The notes under the pieces: model-generated
Told to the model about the DNA's origin: nothing
The model's database searches: none
What the model saw: only the letters and a program-made list of their open reading frames with translations
Shown here: one piece after another, positions 50,201 through 62,200 of the stretch
Position numbering within the stretch: the first letter of the stretch is position 1
Layout of the letters: every line of letters starts with the position of its first letter
Translations under genes and position numbers: made by a program
NCBI GenBank assembly: GCA_030549495.1
Contig: JAUIRK010001043.1
Location: 248,001-312,000, forward strand
Source of the DNA: Nectonema munidae
Taxonomy: Eukaryota; Nematomorpha; Nectonematoida; Nectonematidae
DNA length: 64,000 nt
Direction: 5' to 3'

Positions 50201-53200
50201 TTCTTATTACACATAGGTAATGCGAAAAAAACTAAATTGAGGATTCTTGTTCTACTTCTAAAATTTTCATTTCGTTTATACTACGAATCAGTTAAGTTCC
50301 CATTTTAACTTTTCATACACAACCAAACCAAATTTGTCTCGTTACGTTTCCCCGGTCAAAAATAAGAATTAAATTATTCGGCTTTTTTCGTAAAACCTAC
50401 TACGTAAATAAGATGCAAAGTTTTTAGCTGTCAACGAAAACTGGTTTAGTCGATGAAATATCTTTTGTTGCCAACATTTTAACGCTTTAATATTTGTTGT
50501 ACAGAGAGAAAGAGCGCGTGAAGCAAAACGTTCTAAGCAAACCTTTTTTTTTAACACTTTTTGTTAAAATATGAAATGTCTTATGATAAATTATTCAACT
50601 TTTGTTCTGCTGGAGATCCTACGAACCTTTGAAATAAATTCTGAAGAAAAAATCTTTTTATACCACTTGAATCTCTATAAAACAAAGTATGATGGCTGCT
50701 ATAGTTGTGTGAAAAAGAGAATGAAGCATTATTATTAATGAACTCAAAAGAAAGTTGACTTTCTCCCAATCAACTTTCATGGCAAGGCGCGTATTTTAAG
50801 TGAAATTTAATTAAAGAATTTTGAATATATTAAAGTTGGTGCATAGAGAGAGAGAGAGAAACGAGCACTTTGGATCGATCTTTATCGACTATAGTTGCTC
50901 TGCTGTGCTTTGTACAGAAGAACACGGTTTGTCTTCCACATTTACCAAAACTTTTACATCCAATTAAAAGTTAGAGAAGTAGGAGGCAAGGCCTTCTCTA
51001 TCCAACACTTTTTACAGAAATAATTTTCAAGCTCACATTGAGACAAAATTTCTATAGAAAATAAAATGCAAAGAAAAAAATATTTACTTTTATTCAGAGC
51101 AAGAGAAATTTTCCGCGAAAGTAGTCTTCCTTAGAACATATCCTGTGCTTCATCGCCATCTATTCCTCCTTTTCTTCTCTTGTAACAATTAATAGTAAAT
51201 TTGATCTAAAGAAGATCAGAATGCGCCAAAATTAATATGATAAACATATGTGTGTAAGGAATTTCTTGTTTTCCAAATTTTTCAATCGCTTATGTTTTTA
51301 TCAGTTCAAGATTCTGAAGGGGAGGTGTCTTCTTTCTTTGAGAATGTCAATAGCAGCCCTATCGTGGATATGAATTCAAAGAAGCAGATTCTTTGGCTCA
51401 TTCACTTTCAATGTTCACGAATGCTTATTCACTTATTTTAACGAAAGCTTCCGAGCATATCTGCCACTTTTACTTCTATTTTGTCTTTTTTTTGGAATTA
51501 AAATTTTTTATTTTTTTCAATGTTGTTCATCTTGCGGAAACTTTGTTTGCAAAGGAACACACTGAAGTTTTTTTGTGAAAATTGTGAACACTTTTTTTAC
51601 TATGTATGTTAATTTTCTCCTCCTATTATCCTCAATGTTAAAACTCTTTATTGAAATATCCTAGTTTTTTTTATAAAATGCCTAGCAAGCACGTCTCGGT
51701 CTTCCAAGATTTATATTTCAAAAAGGAGTGATTTATAATGAAAAAAAAGTTTTGTGAATGTTTTCGTTTTAAAACATGATATATTCCTATTATTACCCAT
51801 TACGATCTTTTTTTTGAATTTTTTTTTAAATTTTTAGATAAAATGCAGATATAGGCCTCATAGGCATACACTCTTGTCCAGGGCCGGCCCTAGTGTTCGC
51901 GGGGCCCAGTGTGGGTAGGAAAAAAGATTAAAAGTGAGAAATAAGATTTTGAAAAAAAGAAAAGGAATTTGTTTTATTACTTTTTCATTAACACAAAATC
52001 ACGATCAAAGTAACTTTACTTTGCGAACCTTGCGTTTAGCGAAAGCATGTCATCAAAATGAAAAATGAGAAGCGCGGGGCCCGCTCTGGTCACGCCATAT
52101 GAGGTCCTTTAATCTTTTTCCTTGACTGAAATAAAAAATAGTTTTGTACAATTCTCTTCCCACTATTCCGAAGTGCTTAAAATATTTTTAGTCTTTTTAT
52201 ATTTTTATATTTTTAGCGGTAAATGAAAATTTTTCAAGTTATTACTTTTTTTTTTTTTTTAAATTGATCCAAAAAAAATTATTTCACAATTATTGTTAAT
52301 ATTAGTATTGTAAAGGATGGCATGTAATAATGATTCACGTATACGCAAGGCGCGATCTTAGGCAAAAGCTTTTTTTGAAAGATGAGGGAAAGAAGGATGA
52401 AAGAGAAAATGCACATATGTCATTTCAAAAACAATTTCACATAAATATTTTCAATGTTTGTTCAAAAAAGTTTCTTCAAAAAAAACTTGCATTCTTCATA
52501 TTTCCATGTCTGTTGTTGCCTGTGCTAGAGAAGGTCGCGTATATATATATACTTATTTTTTACATTTTTTGTTTCTCTTTTTATTATTTTGTTCCCATTA
52601 CAATCATTTTGCGGAATCCCTTACATCATCTTGAGAATCAATATTTCTACTCGAAGCAAATGCATCCTTCATTGTAAAATTCGAAAATCATCTTTGTGTG
52701 CGAGAAGAATGGATGGGTGTCAAAATTCCAAAAGATAGCATTATAAAAATGTAGTTAAATACTGGGGCTCTCTGTGTTTACTAACTTCTTAAATTTTTAC
52801 AAACTCTAAATCCTCTACAAAACAATGGACTATTAACAAAAGTTGACTTTTGTTGACAACGAAAGTGAATTTTTACCGGGTCATTAATACCTTTCGCCAT
52901 ATGGTACAACACATTTGACACCTGTCATTCAATTTGGAGGATTATTCTTTTAAAGTGGTGTTTCAATTTTTTATTCACCACTCGGTATACTACAATGATG
53001 ATGATGATGATGAAAAGATACCATGTAACCGATAAGAACTTTACAACAAAGAATATCATCGTCCCTTTCTTGCAACATTTGTTACAGGTCTTTCTGCACA
53101 GCGCTGAAAGCGATTTGAGCGTAAGATTAGCCTCTTTGACTAAGAAAACCAAGTTTAAATAAAAATGCCGTATTTCAAAACAAGATATCCATAATAAAAT

Positions 53201-56200
53201 TAAAAAAAAAGACAAAATGGAACTAAAAATGATATATTTTATAATTTTTGTTATTTGTATATTTTTAAAAAAATTTTAAAAAACATTTTAATTTTTTGTT
53301 CTTGTAAACTTTTTTTTTGAAACTTGTTTTTTCCATATTCAGATTGGATATATAATTCAGAAATCAAAACACAATTTTCTCCAATTTTTTACTTAAAACA
53401 AGTAAAGAATCTGTTAAATTTTATCGTAGTTGATATGATTTCTTAAAAATATTGAAAATTTATTGAAATCTTTCAGATATTAACTTTTTGGCGTTAATCC
53501 GGGTCAATTTTAGTTCTTGAAAATTTTGCGTTCTTTTTTATTAAACAAAAATTTATATAAAAAACGCTCAAACTTTTTATTCAATCATTTTTTGCTATAC
53601 AAATTAATACAAATATTGTTTAGTGTTGATGGAATAAATCATATCTAACATTTCTCCAAACACATTACGAATTTTCAAGTTTTTTATTTTTATATATATT
53701 TTTTTAATTATATTTTTTTTACATAAAATATTTCAAATGAATGGAATAAAACATGTTATTTTTGTCTAAGGGATCAGTTGTATTATACCATACAAATTAT
53801 AAATTATTTTAAAGAGATCAAGGATCAATTGTGCGAAGAATAGTGGATGCTTTTCTTTCAAATTTTACCATCTAGAAATGCAGAATTGGACTTATTTTAC
53901 TGTAAAATTTTGAAAATGGTGAATCTCAATAACTTTTATTTGAAATAAAAAAAATTAATAATTAAAATATTTACTATTTCTAAAAATTAGATTCCAAAAT
54001 ATATCTATAATAAGTTTTATCGACAAAACCAAATTATTGATTTAAAAAACTTTTAACCTCCACGTGTGCATTTGCTTTAATTTGGAATTTTGTGCCTGAC
54101 GATCGCACGCAATGCAGCATTTAAAGTTGACTTTCCTGCATAACCATGCTTTTTTCTTTTGTTCTTATTGACCTTGACCTGATTTGGCCATTTTTTCAAC
54201 AAACAGACTGGAGTCGGAGAAAAAATAATGAAAAGATTTAATTTTTTGTTGTTGCAAGGATATGGAGTGGACCCATATCAGTCGAAGTAGTAGTTTAAAC
54301 TTTCCAGCAAACTTAAATGCTTTATGAAGCAAATTTTCTATGGTGGCTTTTGCAGATAGGAAAGCTTCCTGCACTCGAAGTTGATTTTGTACTGAAGTTT
54401 TGTGTTAAGAAAAAATCATTAGGCATAACTTTTGATATAAAAATGATTATGATCATTTTTATTATTATTGATACAAGTTTCCCCTTGATTGAACAACCGT
54501 AATGCCAGCATTTTCATTAAAATCCCTTGTCTCTGTCTGTCTGTCTGTTTGCAGTGAGCAAGCTAACGCGTGACATTCTTCAAATCCTAAATCCTGCATC
54601 AATTGATGATATCTACTGATCTCAGAGAAGTCTATTCAATTAGACACATCAATAAAAGCACGTTGATGTATTCTCTTTTTTATCGCAGACGAAAAAGTTT
54701 CGACCTTTTCTTCTCAAAGTTCCTCCACTCTTTGCATCCAAGTCAAAAGCTCTGTATTCACAAAATTATTTCAGGGACTTGATTTTTTGATACAATTATT
54801 ATTTATTATAGTTTTCATCGAAAAGGCACAATTGCGCTGCTTGTATCGAACTATGAGGAAAGCAAGCTTGATGGGGGATCGAACCCAAGACCTTGAGTAA
54901 TCGAATCCAGCATCTAACCAACCATACTCACGCCCACATTAAAATATTGATATTAAAAGAAATATTGAGATATTAAACTCATCAATTTTAAATCAAGCAA
55001 TGCAACTTGTATTATCCAAGCTAATATTGGATATCGTGCTTCATTTTAAGAAAGGGGGGTCAATGACCCAATATTCCCCTTTTCTTATGCGCCCGTGTAT
55101 AATGTTATATATGGTTCTTGGAAAATTTGGTCCCATACATTTTCCTACTTCCAATCTAACTTTATTGGAAACAACATTGTATCTTATTTACAAAATCGAT
55201 TTTTAATAAAGTATTAAATTTATAAAGAATTTTTTTTTTTAAAAAATCGTAATTTTTTTTTTAAATAAAATTTTACTTTTTTTTAAGTTCGCCTCTTTTC
55301 CCTCCTTTTTATGTTATGTTCGTTTTTTCTCCAATTCAAAGTCTTTTTCATTTAATTTGTTGTTTTTTTATACTAAAACATTTTCTCCAAAATCACAATT
55401 AACGTCAAAAGAAGAATCACATCTATTGATAATATCAACTATTTTGGGTACATACTGAATAGCATTATAACATAGCGTCAACGGAACAGTCTTACGATAA
55501 AAATCTCTATTTGGCATTTTTAACTTATCAATCTATTTGTTTTGCCTATTTTTTTTATTGATGATATAAAATTATTAATATAGAATTATTTTTTTTGCAA
55601 AAAGTGCAATAATTATATATGTGAAACAAAAAAAAGTTTATTTTCATTTTAAAAATTTTTTCTCAAAAATATGAATAGTTTTTTACTTCATCCAATTTAC
55701 TAATAATAATACGCATCAATCTTTCAAAGATCTAAATTTCAAAGAAAAATTAAAAAATCACTAAAACAGGTGTGAAAAGAGTCATTCTGAACAAAAAAAT
55801 TTTTGAAAGAAACTTTAAAAATCGCTTGAGGTTAATGTAAAGGATGTGATGCTGAGACGTCAGGAATAAAATTGAAGGATATGCTAGGAAAATAAGTAAA
55901 ACTTTTATTCAAAAAAGTTGAAAACTTGATTAATTTTCGAGCTCTCTGGTCTTCTTCAGAAAAATAAACAAATCGTTAAATGAACGAGAGAATGACTTAT
56001 GAATATAATATCACTAGTAATAATAATAATAATGTGATTGTAGTGTACAATAGAGATAAAACTTTCTAGAAGCTACCGATAAGTTAAAGATAAAAACATA
56101 TCACTATCCATATGTAGAGTGTATATTTATCTCTATTGTACACGACATCTTATTATTACTAGTGTTATATTTGTTAGTCATTCTCTCTTTTCTCGTGTTC

Positions 56201-59200
56201 ATTTTGCGATTAGTTTATTTATCTGAAGAAGACCATGATGATCGAAAATCAATAAAGTTTTCAACTTGTTTGAATAAAAGTTTTGCTTTGGTTAAAAGTA
56301 CTAATTTTAATTGGAAAACAGAAAACACCAATTTCAAGTGAAAAATGGCGAACTTGAAATAAAAATTTTATATAAATTGCTTGTTAGTTTCAAATCATTG
56401 AATTCGTTTCATGATTGACAGCTATCATTCATCACACGGGGGCATGTAATTTAGCAATTTTCCACGTATCCAACATGGGATCTTAGCCTAGATTTTATTG
56501 ATTGACAGCTGTCATTCATCACACGGGACATGTAATTTACTTCGAGATATAGCAATATTCCACGTAACCAACATGGAATCTTAGCCTAGATTTTACTGAT
56601 TGACAGCTGTCATTCATCACAGGGGGGCATGTAATTTACTATAGCAATATTCCACGTAACCAAGATGGAATCTTAGCCTAGATTTTACTGATTGACAGCT
56701 ATCATTCATCACAGGGGGACATGTAATTTACTTCGAGATATAGCAATATTCCACGGAACCAACATGGAATCTTAGCCTAAATTTTACTGATTGACAGCTG
56801 TCATTCATCACAGGGGGCATGTAATTTACTTCGAGATATAGCAATATTCCACGTTACCAACATGGAATCTTAGCCTAGATTTTACTGATTGACAGCTATC
56901 ATTCATCACAGGGGGACATGTAATTTACTTCGAGATATAGCAATATTCTACGTAACCAACATAGAATCTTAGCCTAGACTTTACTGATTGACAGCTATCA
57001 TTCATCACAAGGGGACATGTAATTTACTTCGAGATATAGCAATATTCTACGTAACCAACATGGAATCTTAGCCTAGATTTTACTGATTGACAGCTATCAT
57101 TCATCACAGGGGGACATGTAATTTACTTCGAGATATAGCAATATTCCACGTAACCAACATGGAATCTTAGCCTAGATTTTACTGATTGACAGCTGTCATT
57201 CATCACACGGGACAAGTAATAGCAATATTCCACGTAACCAACATGGAATCTTAGCCTAGACTTTACTGATTGACAGCTATCATTCATCACAGGGGGGCAT
57301 GTAATTTACTTCGAGATATAGCAATATTCTACGTAACCAACATGGAATCTTAGCCTAGATTTTACTGATTGACAGCTGTCATTCATCACACGGGACTAGC
57401 AACATTCCACGTAACCAACATGGAATCTTAGCCTAGACTTTACTGATTGACAGCTATCATTCATCACAGGGGGACATGTAATTTACTTCGAGATATAGCA
57501 ATATTCCACGTAACCAGCATGGAATCTTAGCCTAGATTTTACTGATTGACAGCTGTCATTCATCACACGGGACATGTAATAGCAATATTCCACGTAACCA
57601 ACATGGAATCTTAGCCTAGATTTTACTGATTGACAGCTATCATTCATCACAGGGGGACATGTAATTTACTTCGAGATATAGAAATATTCCACGTAACCAA
57701 CATGGAATCTTAGCCTAGATTTTACTGATTGACAGCTGTCACACGGGACATATAATTTACTTCGAGATATAGCAATATTCCACGTAACCAACATGGAATC
57801 AGCCTAGATTTTACTGATTGACAGCTGTCATTCATCACAGGGGGACATGTAATTTACTTAGATATAGCAATATTCCACGTATCCAACATGAGATCTTAGC
57901 GTAGATTTAACTGTGTATTCATTTTTGAATGAAGAAGAGTAGAGAAATTAAATCTTTGCATGTTTACAAAGTTGAACGATGCGCAACTGATTCCTATTTA
58001 TCCTCCCCAGAATTTTGTTTTATATAGAAGAAATTCTGGTTATCCTTTACATTTGAACTTTACTTAAGGCAACAATGCGAAACAACATCTCTCGCGAACT
58101 GGACTGCGAACAGCTTGGAGAGCGTAAAAAGAAGAAAAAGAAATGGGATCCTGCTGTATGTGTTATTGGAGCATCTTCAAGCCAGGTTTCCATCATGACT
58201 GCTAACATTTTTCAACTCTTCAAAGTAAGAGAGCTCTAATTTTTCTCTTATGTTTAAAATTTGCCATATGTACCCTAACCCTTACAGTAGTCATCTTTGA
58301 ATGAAATTCTGAAAAGGGGGATTTTTGAAATTTTCTTAGAAACTTTAAACGTATGCTAAGTTCAAGGATAGATTTGGATATCAATTTTGAAGAGGTAGTT
58401 TTAGTGTTCGAGGTTTTAAACGGGAGAGGCTAGTCAAAATTTTGAGGCTTCCCCCCCCCCCCCTATGTAATTCCAACCCTACTTGGTCTATATAAAAAAA
58501 ATTATAAACAAATTTATACAAGTATATAAGTAAAACTTTGTGATTTTAATATGATTCTGTTTCACATATTTAATGATTGACACATGTCAGCAGGGCTATG
58601 TAAAAAGTAAGCATTAATGTATGCCTTTTTTGTATGGAGAAAATGCAAGACTCTTGAGTCCACCGAGGTAATCGAGATCGGCCAATGATAGTGAAGAGTT
58701 GATGGATGATAAAGCTAGGAAGTCTCCTCTTTAGAAATGAAATAGATGAAATCTATCCAAATCAGTGAACTTAAAACACCTTTTTCTAATGTAAAAGGTC
58801 TGTACGACGTCCAAAGGTAAATCCAGGAGAAATGATGCGGTCAGACCAAATCAGGATGCGCTGTGTGTTGGAAGTGGTGTGAACACAGTTTGCAAGTTTC
58901 TTCTAATCCAAGCATGTTCTCCATTGGGTCATCACACACACGTTACACATATCACTTATCAATGTGATAAATGTTGCACATATGTAGTACACCACACTCA
59001 ACTTCTAATTTCGCTTATTCCGTGATGCAAATTTGGTTATATTTTTTTACTTTGATTCCCCCTGTTGCCTAACAATGATTTTGACCATATTAAAAATGTC
59101 TCTTCTAAACTTTTTTCGCTTGACAGATTCCACAAATCAGTTACGCGAGTACGAGCGCAGAATTGAGTAACAAGAATCGCTTCGCGTACTTTTCCAGAGT

Positions 59201-62200
59201 GGTTTCTTCGGACACATTCCAAGCACAAGCTATGGTGGACATTGTAAAAGCATTCAACTGGACCTTTGTTTCCACGATTGGCATACAAGGAACATATGGC
59301 AAGTCGGGGATCGAAACGTTTACGAGGATGGCCAGAAAAGAAAGTAATTTTTAGCGAATAAACTCTCTACAGATTGATTGTGAAAATTGAGCACATGGTT
59401 AGAATCCCCGAAAACTTAAATTTCCGAAAAACATAATCGGTGAAAGGAAACCAAAATTCCCGAATATAAATTGTTTATGAGATTTAAACCAAAACTTCTA
59501 AAAAAAAATTTCAGGAACTTTGTTTTTCGGTGATTTTGACTAAGAAACAAAAAATATGCACATATGTTAAATCAGTGGTTTATATCCTGGGGTCCATGGC
59601 TGCGTCTAAGGGGGTTCGTAAACAGTTTTCCATTTTTGTTTTAAAAAAACTTAAAATAAGTGAAAATAATCAATCAATTTGTATGTGTAAAAATAACTGA
59701 AACAAAAAGCTACCTTTTAAAGTTTGAATAAATGACAGGCGGTGTCTTTTCTCCTTGAATTTACGTAAAATTTGCCTTGCTGCGGGTATTTGACGTCATT
59801 TGAGATCAAATAATTCATGTCAATAAAATTAAATACAAGCACACCATGTGAAATTCTTTTTATGTTTTTTTATGCCAAAATTTCCGTTTTAGGGGCCATA
59901 GCTTTCATCAACTCCCATGGCTGAATGAAAGTTAAGAACCGCTGTGTTAAAGTATAACATTAAATTCTTACAGACCCTTCTCTAAATAAACAGGGCACCA
60001 AATGACCTGCCAGAAGCCTTACGAAAGACATTGGACGCGAGTTGGCTAGTCTACACCTGTTTACATTAAAATGAAAACAGTTGAATTTGAAATTTAAAAA
60101 AAAAATGAAATTTAATTTAAAATAATTAAAGCTTCAATTTGAAAGTACCTAAAATTGAATTGGATTTTAATTGAATCGAAAAGTTATTTATATTAATTTA
60201 AAAAAAAATTTTTTATTATTATTTTTTTTTGAAAAGTTATTTAATTATTTTTAATTTTTCGTATTTTCAACCGGAGCTGTTGACCTACTCTTATTTCGGT
60301 ATAAAAATTGTATTCATCTTACTCCTCAATCAAAATGATGCGGTCAAACCAAATCAGGATGCGCTGTGTGTTGGAAGTGGTGTGCTTTTTAGAATTTATT
60401 CAATAGAGCTTTAGATCACATATATAAATCTGAAGATGAGTGGTAAACACAGTTTGAAAGTTTCTTCTAATCCAAGCATGTACTCCATTGGATCGTTCAA
60501 ATCCAGTCTTTTACCTTTCAAAGTATGCGCAACGAATTGGGGTGAGAAAGTAGGCGACATTGATGGGCCTTTTCTTCAGCCCGGGCAAAATTTCGTCCAA
60601 GAAAAGAAAGTCAAAAAAGAAGATCCAACTTTTATTTTTTTCTTTTATTCCGTCTAAATGTTCTTTTAAAATCTGTAAACATTTTTATGCCCAAACAAAC
60701 TAATTTCTCTTGCCTTGATTGATTTAGCGGATTTGTACAAAAAATACTTAAATTTATTATTTTATATAAATTATAAGATTAGAATCCTCATTGACATCAT
60801 TAAAATATAATGACATTCTTGTCTGCGTGAGTAATAGAACAGATATATACGTCTACATGTTTGTGTACTTTTCCCTTTCCATATCTGCGTCTTAACCATA
60901 TGTGCTTTGACTCACAGAAGAAGTACATAATCAATCGAAATAATTCAATTGATACGTTAAAACTTTATTGATCCTAATGAATCACTGTTAGGGAGGATTG
61001 AGTAGCATAGCGACTTCCAAATTTGGAGTTTTTTTTACATTAATACTTTTTTTATTATTATATTTGACAAAAAATTTTATTCGGGGTAAGTGTACTTTAT
61101 ACTTTTTCGATTTTAGTGTGTCCATTTTCTCCTCAAGTTCTTCTTTTTTAAATTTATGTTTCGCTTGAATGAATTTGCATTTTTTCATCTGCACGATACC
61201 AAAAACAAAAAAAAATATTAAATATTAAATTTAATAGTGGAAAAATTTTAATATTAAAATGAACCTCAGTCAAAAAATAGAGAAAAAAAGAGATTAAAAC
61301 TATGTCAGTTCAAAAGTGAAAAAAGAAAAAAAAATGAAAAAAGCTTAAAAAATAAGTTGAAAATTTACATTGATGAGTGAGAAGCAGATGTTGCAAAAGC
61401 ATTTGTTTTTGCAACTAGATGTCCAACTAAAATTTTATTACAGAAGTAAGAAGCTATTATAAAACTTCAAAACAACAAAAATTTATAAAAAAAATTTCAT
61501 CTAAAAAATTCATGAAATTGCAAATAAAAAACATTTTTGATATAAAAAAATGGAGAAAAGCGCGCGAAAGTCAAATTTATACAAAAGGGAATCTTGAAAT
61601 GAAGATGGAATGTCACTGAATGAACAAGAATTCTCTTTTTGTTTGTTGAAGTCATCATTATGAATTATTTTCATTTTGTATATGCATTGAAGTGGGAAGA
61701 AAATTGTAGTCAAAATGGTAATTTTTACAGACAAATATAGTAAAAAAAGTGGAGGATATCAAAATGTGCTGCTAGAAGATACATTTCAGAAAGAATGAAC
61801 AAAAAATTTGGCTTGAATTTTTTTACATCAATTTCATTGCCTTCAATTTGGAATAGAATCTTTTATATTTGAATATGTAAACTCATTAAGTTTATGCATT
61901 TAAATTTTTATTAATATAATTTCTTCCAAAAGCTAAATGAAAGCGCAAAGTTAATTAATTTTTCACTAAATAAATTTGATTTAAAGTGCAAAATTTTGTC
62001 GCAAAAATCCCCTAAGTATTTGAGGATAACCTTTTAAAAGAAGCTTCTAACAAAATTACTTTCTCATCCAGTACAATCAATTAACTCGTTTAGGTATTTT
62101 TATTGATCGGTTTGTTAATCTCATTTTTCAGACATTATTAATCCATATGCAAAATTGATATTACTTTGTAATCTCTCCTCTCAAAGTGGATGAACTGTTT

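Larger units (their letters stand above)
38265..58068 (+). other. mGluR intron 1 (19.8 kb)
   Basis: Very long first intron. It holds four fuller SINE copies, a piggyBac fossil, a GC-ended MITE, a foldback element and a 16-copy satellite array, listed separately. No alternative exon with convincing similarity was found. Stretches 38550-43240 and 45100-46160 contain only AT-rich DNA and short GAT repeats. Confidence 0.85.

Noticed and set aside
51308-51470. Stretch reading QDSEGEVSSFFENVNSSP then, in another frame, ADSLAHSLSMFTNAY
   Set aside because: Slightly coding-like but short, in two frames and without similarity or a second copy.
52925-53215. 96-codon minus-strand frame
   Set aside because: Composition typical of chance translation of AT-rich DNA, crossing a GAT microsatellite.
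54533-54620. Exon-like stretch after CTGTCTGTTTGCAG reading SKLTRDILQILNPASIDDIY
   Set aside because: Its phase does not fit mGluR exon 1 and no donor or family match was found; it stops after 22 codons.
56412-57915. CRISPR-like array
   Set aside because: Units are contiguous with no unique spacers, are about 99 bp, and lie in an animal gene's intron.
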